The notes beneath the pieces are model-generated. The model ran no database searches. It had not been told where the DNA came from and worked only from the letters and a program-made list of their open reading frames with translations. 64,000 bases of DNA from Serratia odorifera (GTDB taxonomy: Bacteria > Pseudomonadota > Gammaproteobacteria > Enterobacterales > Enterobacteriaceae), in contig NZ_LR134117.1 of assembly GCF_900635445.1 (NCBI RefSeq), forward strand, positions 3,348,001-3,412,000, given 5' to 3'. Each line of letters starts with the position of its first letter. Position 1 is the first letter of the stretch. The translations under genes and the position numbers were made by a program. Of the stretch, positions 61,913 through 64,000 are shown piece by piece.

Positions 61913-63118
61913 TTAGACACGCTCAATAATCATGGCGATGCCCTGGCCTACGCCGATGCACATGGTGCACAACGCGTAGCGACCGGCTCGCCGTTCCAGT
62001 TCAAACATCGCAGCCAGCGCCAGACGCGCGCCGCTCATGCCCAACGGATGGCCGAGGGCGATGGCGCCGCCGTTGGGGTTTACCTGCTCGGCGTCGTCCG
62101 GCAGGCCGAGCTGGCGCAGTACCGCCAAGGCCTGAGCGGCGAACGCTTCGTTGAGTTCAATGACGTCCATTTGCGCCAGGCTCAGCCCGGCGATTTCCAA
62201 TACCCTGCGCGTCGCCGGCAGCGGGCCGATGCCCATCAAGCGTGGTTCGACGCCGCAGGTGGCGGTGGCGACAATGCGCGCCCGCGGCGTCAGCCCCTGC
62301 TGCATGGCGATGGTCTCGGAGGCCACCAGCAGTGCCGCCGCGCCGTCATTAAGGCCAGAGGCGTTGCCGGCGGTCACGCTGCCAGGCTGGCGGAACGGTG
62401 TTTTCAGCGCCTGTAGCTGCGCCAGAGTCGTATCTGCGCGTGGGTGCTGATCCTGGTCAAAGACGCGCAGCGCGCCTTTTTTGTCACTGATGCTCACCGG
62501 AACGATTTGCTGTGCCAGTATGCCGGCGGCCTGTGCGTGCGCGGTGCGCTGCTGGCTGCGCAACGCAAAGGCATCCTGATCGGCACGGCTGATGGAGAAC
62601 TGCGCCGCGACGTTTTCGGCGGTTTCCGGCATCGAGTCGGTGCCGAACCGCTGCTGCATCAGCGGGTTGACGAAACGCCAGCCGAGCGTGGTGTCATACA
62701 GCTGTGCCTGGCGGCTGAAGGCGCTGTCGGCCTTGCCCATCACCAGCGGTGCACGGGTCATCGATTCTGCGCCGCCGGCCACTACCAGTCCGGCTTCGCC
62801 GGCTTTGATACTGCGTGCCGCCATCGCCAGCGCATCCAGCCCGGAGCCGCACAGGCGGTTGACGGTGGTGCCGGAAACGCTTTGCGGCAACCCGGCCAGC
62901 AGTGCCGCCATGCGCGCCAGATTGCGGTTGTCTTCGCCAGCCTGATTGGCGCAGCCGAGGATCACGTCGTCAACCCGCGCCCAGTCCAGTTGGGGGTGGC
63001 GTTCCATCAAGGCACGCAGCGGCAACGCGGCCAGATCGTCGGTGCGCACCGTCGCCAACGCGCCACCATAGCGGCCAATCGGCGTGCGCACGCCGTCACA
63101 GATAAACGCCTGACTCAT
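61913..63118 (-). CDS. paaJ: PaaJ, 3-oxoadipyl-CoA/3-oxo-5,6-dehydrosuberyl-CoA thiolase
   Basis: 401 residues. Thiolase signatures are all present: TTVNRLCGSGLDALAMAARS near residue 85 (nucleophilic Cys), IELNEAFAAQALAVLRQLG near 335, GGAIALGHPLGMSGARL near 350 (catalytic His) and CTMCIGVGQG near 385 (second Cys). It performs the two thiolytic steps at the end of phenylacetate degradation. The start overlaps the paaI stop (ATGA). Confidence 0.95.
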   Translation of the reverse strand: MSQAFICDGVRTPIGRYGGALATVRTDDLAALPLRALMERHPQLDWARVDDVILGCANQAGEDNRNLARMAALLAGLPQSVSGTTVNRLCGSGLDALAMAARSIKAGEAGLVVAGGAESMTRAPLVMGKADSAFSRQAQLYDTTLGWRFVNPLMQQRFGTDSMPETAENVAAQFSISRADQDAFALRSQQRTAHAQAAGILAQQIVPVSISDKKGALRVFDQDQHPRADTTLAQLQALKTPFRQPGSVTAGNASGLNDGAAALLVASETIAMQQGLTPRARIVATATCGVEPRLMGIGPLPATRRVLEIAGLSLAQMDVIELNEAFAAQALAVLRQLGLPDDAEQVNPNGGAIALGHPLGMSGARLALAAMFELERRAGRYALCTMCIGVGQGIAMIIERV

Positions 63119-63555
63119 GGCTGCTCCTCCAGAATGCGATGACCAAGACGATGTGCGCGGCCGCGGAACCAGGCGACGGTTTTCCCGCGCTGGTTGACGA
63201 TCTGCACGTCGTACAGGCCGCCGGTTTGGCCTTGATGACGCACTTCGGCGCTGGCGGTCAGCCGGTCGCCGGCCAGCGCCGGGCGGATAAAGTCAATGCT
63301 GCAACCGGCGGCGACCGCCGCCAGTCCCTGGCTGTTGCAGGCGTAGGCAAATGCGGTATCGGCCAGGCTGAACAGCTGTCCGCCGTGACAGGTCTGATGG
63401 CCGTTGAGCATCTGCGGGCCGACCACCATACTGACCTGCGCAAAACCGCAATCAACGGCGTCTAGCGTCATGCCCATCGCTTGCGCACAGGTATCCTGTT
63501 GGTACAGCTGTTCGGCACAGCGTTGTGCCAGGTCGCGGGGAGTCATGGCGTTCAT
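63115..63555 (-). CDS. paaI: PaaI, hydroxyphenylacetyl-CoA thioesterase
   Basis: 146 residues, hotdog fold. LNGHQTCHGGQLFSLADTAF near residue 50 holds the catalytic Asp and substrate Gly loop, and GCSIDFIRPALAGDRLTASA near 85 is the second family block. PaaI rescues CoA from aberrant hydroxylated intermediates. ATGA overlaps on both sides couple it to paaH and paaJ. Confidence 0.94.
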   Translation of the reverse strand: MNAMTPRDLAQRCAEQLYQQDTCAQAMGMTLDAVDCGFAQVSMVVGPQMLNGHQTCHGGQLFSLADTAFAYACNSQGLAAVAAGCSIDFIRPALAGDRLTASAEVRHQGQTGGLYDVQIVNQRGKTVAWFRGRAHRLGHRILEEQP

Positions 63556-64000
63556 CGGTGTTCTCCTGACGGCAGGGCGGCGTATTGAGTGGCACGGTGG
63601 CGCAGCAACGGCATCGGCCGGTAGCGCGGTTCAAGATAGCAACGGTGCAGATTTTCCAGCGTCGTCAGTATCTGCGACCAGCCGAGCGCCGCACCCCAGG
63701 CTAGCGGGCCGCGTGGATAATTGACGCCGAACAGCATGGCGTTGTCGGTATCGGCGGCGCTGGCCACGCCTTTGTTCACCACGTCGAGTGCTTCGTTGAC
63801 CAGCATGGCGACGGTGCGCATCACCAGTAATCCGGGGTAATCCGGCAGTTCAATAACGCGCTTGCCGAGCGTTTGCAGCAGATGAATCACTTTGGCGCTG
63901 TCCTGCGGACGGTTCTGGGATGCGCAGGCCAGGACGAGGGTCGGCGCGCGCCGGTAATTGGCGGACAGATCGAACAGCACCACTGGCGTGCCGAGCTGCT
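63552..64000 (-). CDS. paaH: PaaH, 3-hydroxyadipyl-CoA dehydrogenase, C-terminal part (cut by window end)
   Basis: About 149 residues visible; the frame is open to the window edge. The segment PGLLVMRTVAMLVNEALDVV and VNYPRGPLAWGAALGWSQIL is the C-terminal dimerisation and substrate domain of 3-hydroxyacyl-CoA dehydrogenases. The Rossmann domain lies outside the window. It precedes paaI and shares an ATGA overlap with it, in the conserved paaHIJK order. Confidence 0.9.
   Translation of the reverse strand, partial: QLGTPVVLFDLSANYRRAPTLVLACASQNRPQDSAKVIHLLQTLGKRVIELPDYPGLLVMRTVAMLVNEALDVVNKGVASAADTDNAMLFGVNYPRGPLAWGAALGWSQILTTLENLHRCYLEPRYRPMPLLRHRATQYAALPSGEHR

Noticed and set aside
1..64000. 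CRISPR arrays or IS elements
   Set aside because: No regularly spaced repeats and no transposase reading frame were found on either strand by eye.

Overview
The window reads as an Enterobacterales chromosome, most likely Serratia or a close relative (inference). The evidence is a nac-like regulator beside a tRNA-Asn gene, an mtfA gene beside another tRNA-Asn gene, a YaiL protein of the same length as in E. coli, a paa phenylacetate cluster, and GC-rich genes throughout. The exception is one clearly AT-rich genomic island at 42.7-52.7 kb.

Layout. 0-3.1 kb: galactonate-type sugar acid genes (sodium:solute symporter, dgoK, dgoA) with a convergent RpiR/SIS regulator. 3.2-7.0 kb: a NemR-like TetR repressor, an Old Yellow Enzyme and three further redox or small-fold genes, with matching operator boxes before both tetR and the OYE gene. 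7.2 kb: tRNA-Asn with its terminator. 7.6-14.2 kb: nac, nitronate monooxygenase, two more LysR regulators, an NTF2-like protein, an orphan molybdate-type binding protein and a CitA-like citrate:proton symporter. 14.7-22.3 kb: an alternate (class 5, CS1/CFA/I-type) chaperone-usher fimbrial operon in the order chaperone-pilin-usher-tip, with a LuxR-type regulator and a divergent membrane-anchored winged-helix regulator. 22.5-30.8 kb: ordinary chromosomal genes (GNAT, LysR, MBL hydrolase, LysR/DMT/ketopantoate reductase-like, yaiL, RluA-family synthase, YbdG-like MscS channel). 31.3-42.6 kb: an organosulfur scavenging block with a seven-gene minus-strand operon (LLM monooxygenase, acyl-CoA dehydrogenase-like oxidoreductase, two binding proteins, permease, ATPase, class II aldolase), a LysR regulator, and a plus-strand cysteine dioxygenase/rhodanese/binding-protein group. 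An identical 15-bp site precedes both arms.

42.7-52.7 kb: a 10-kb island integrated into the 3' end of a second tRNA-Asn gene. It has a 22-bp direct repeat at its ends and a tyrosine integrase next to the tRNA. Its cargo is a compact three-gene cassette: a 5-methylcytosine DNA methyltransferase; a 991-residue protein with a MORC/Hsp90-type GHKL ATPase at the N-terminus and a histidine-kinase-like H-box plus second GHKL domain at the C-terminus; and a ~549-residue protein that begins with a receiver-like domain. I regard this as a candidate DNA-modification-linked phospho-signalling defence system. The methyltransferase and receiver genes each need a +1 frame change to give full-length proteins. 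The island also carries a broken levansucrase gene.

52.7-64 kb: the intact tRNA-Asn, mtfA, tRNA-Ser(CGA), a secreted halovibrin-like protein, a methyltransferase, a PNPOx-like/GST pair with a LysR regulator, and a phenylacetate (paa) cluster ending in paaH at the window edge.

A window-wide oddity: about fourteen single-base frameshifts break otherwise well preserved genes, mostly in short homopolymers. This looks more like indel error in the sequence than gene decay, but two nonsense codons (41675 and 50175) are substitutions and may be real.
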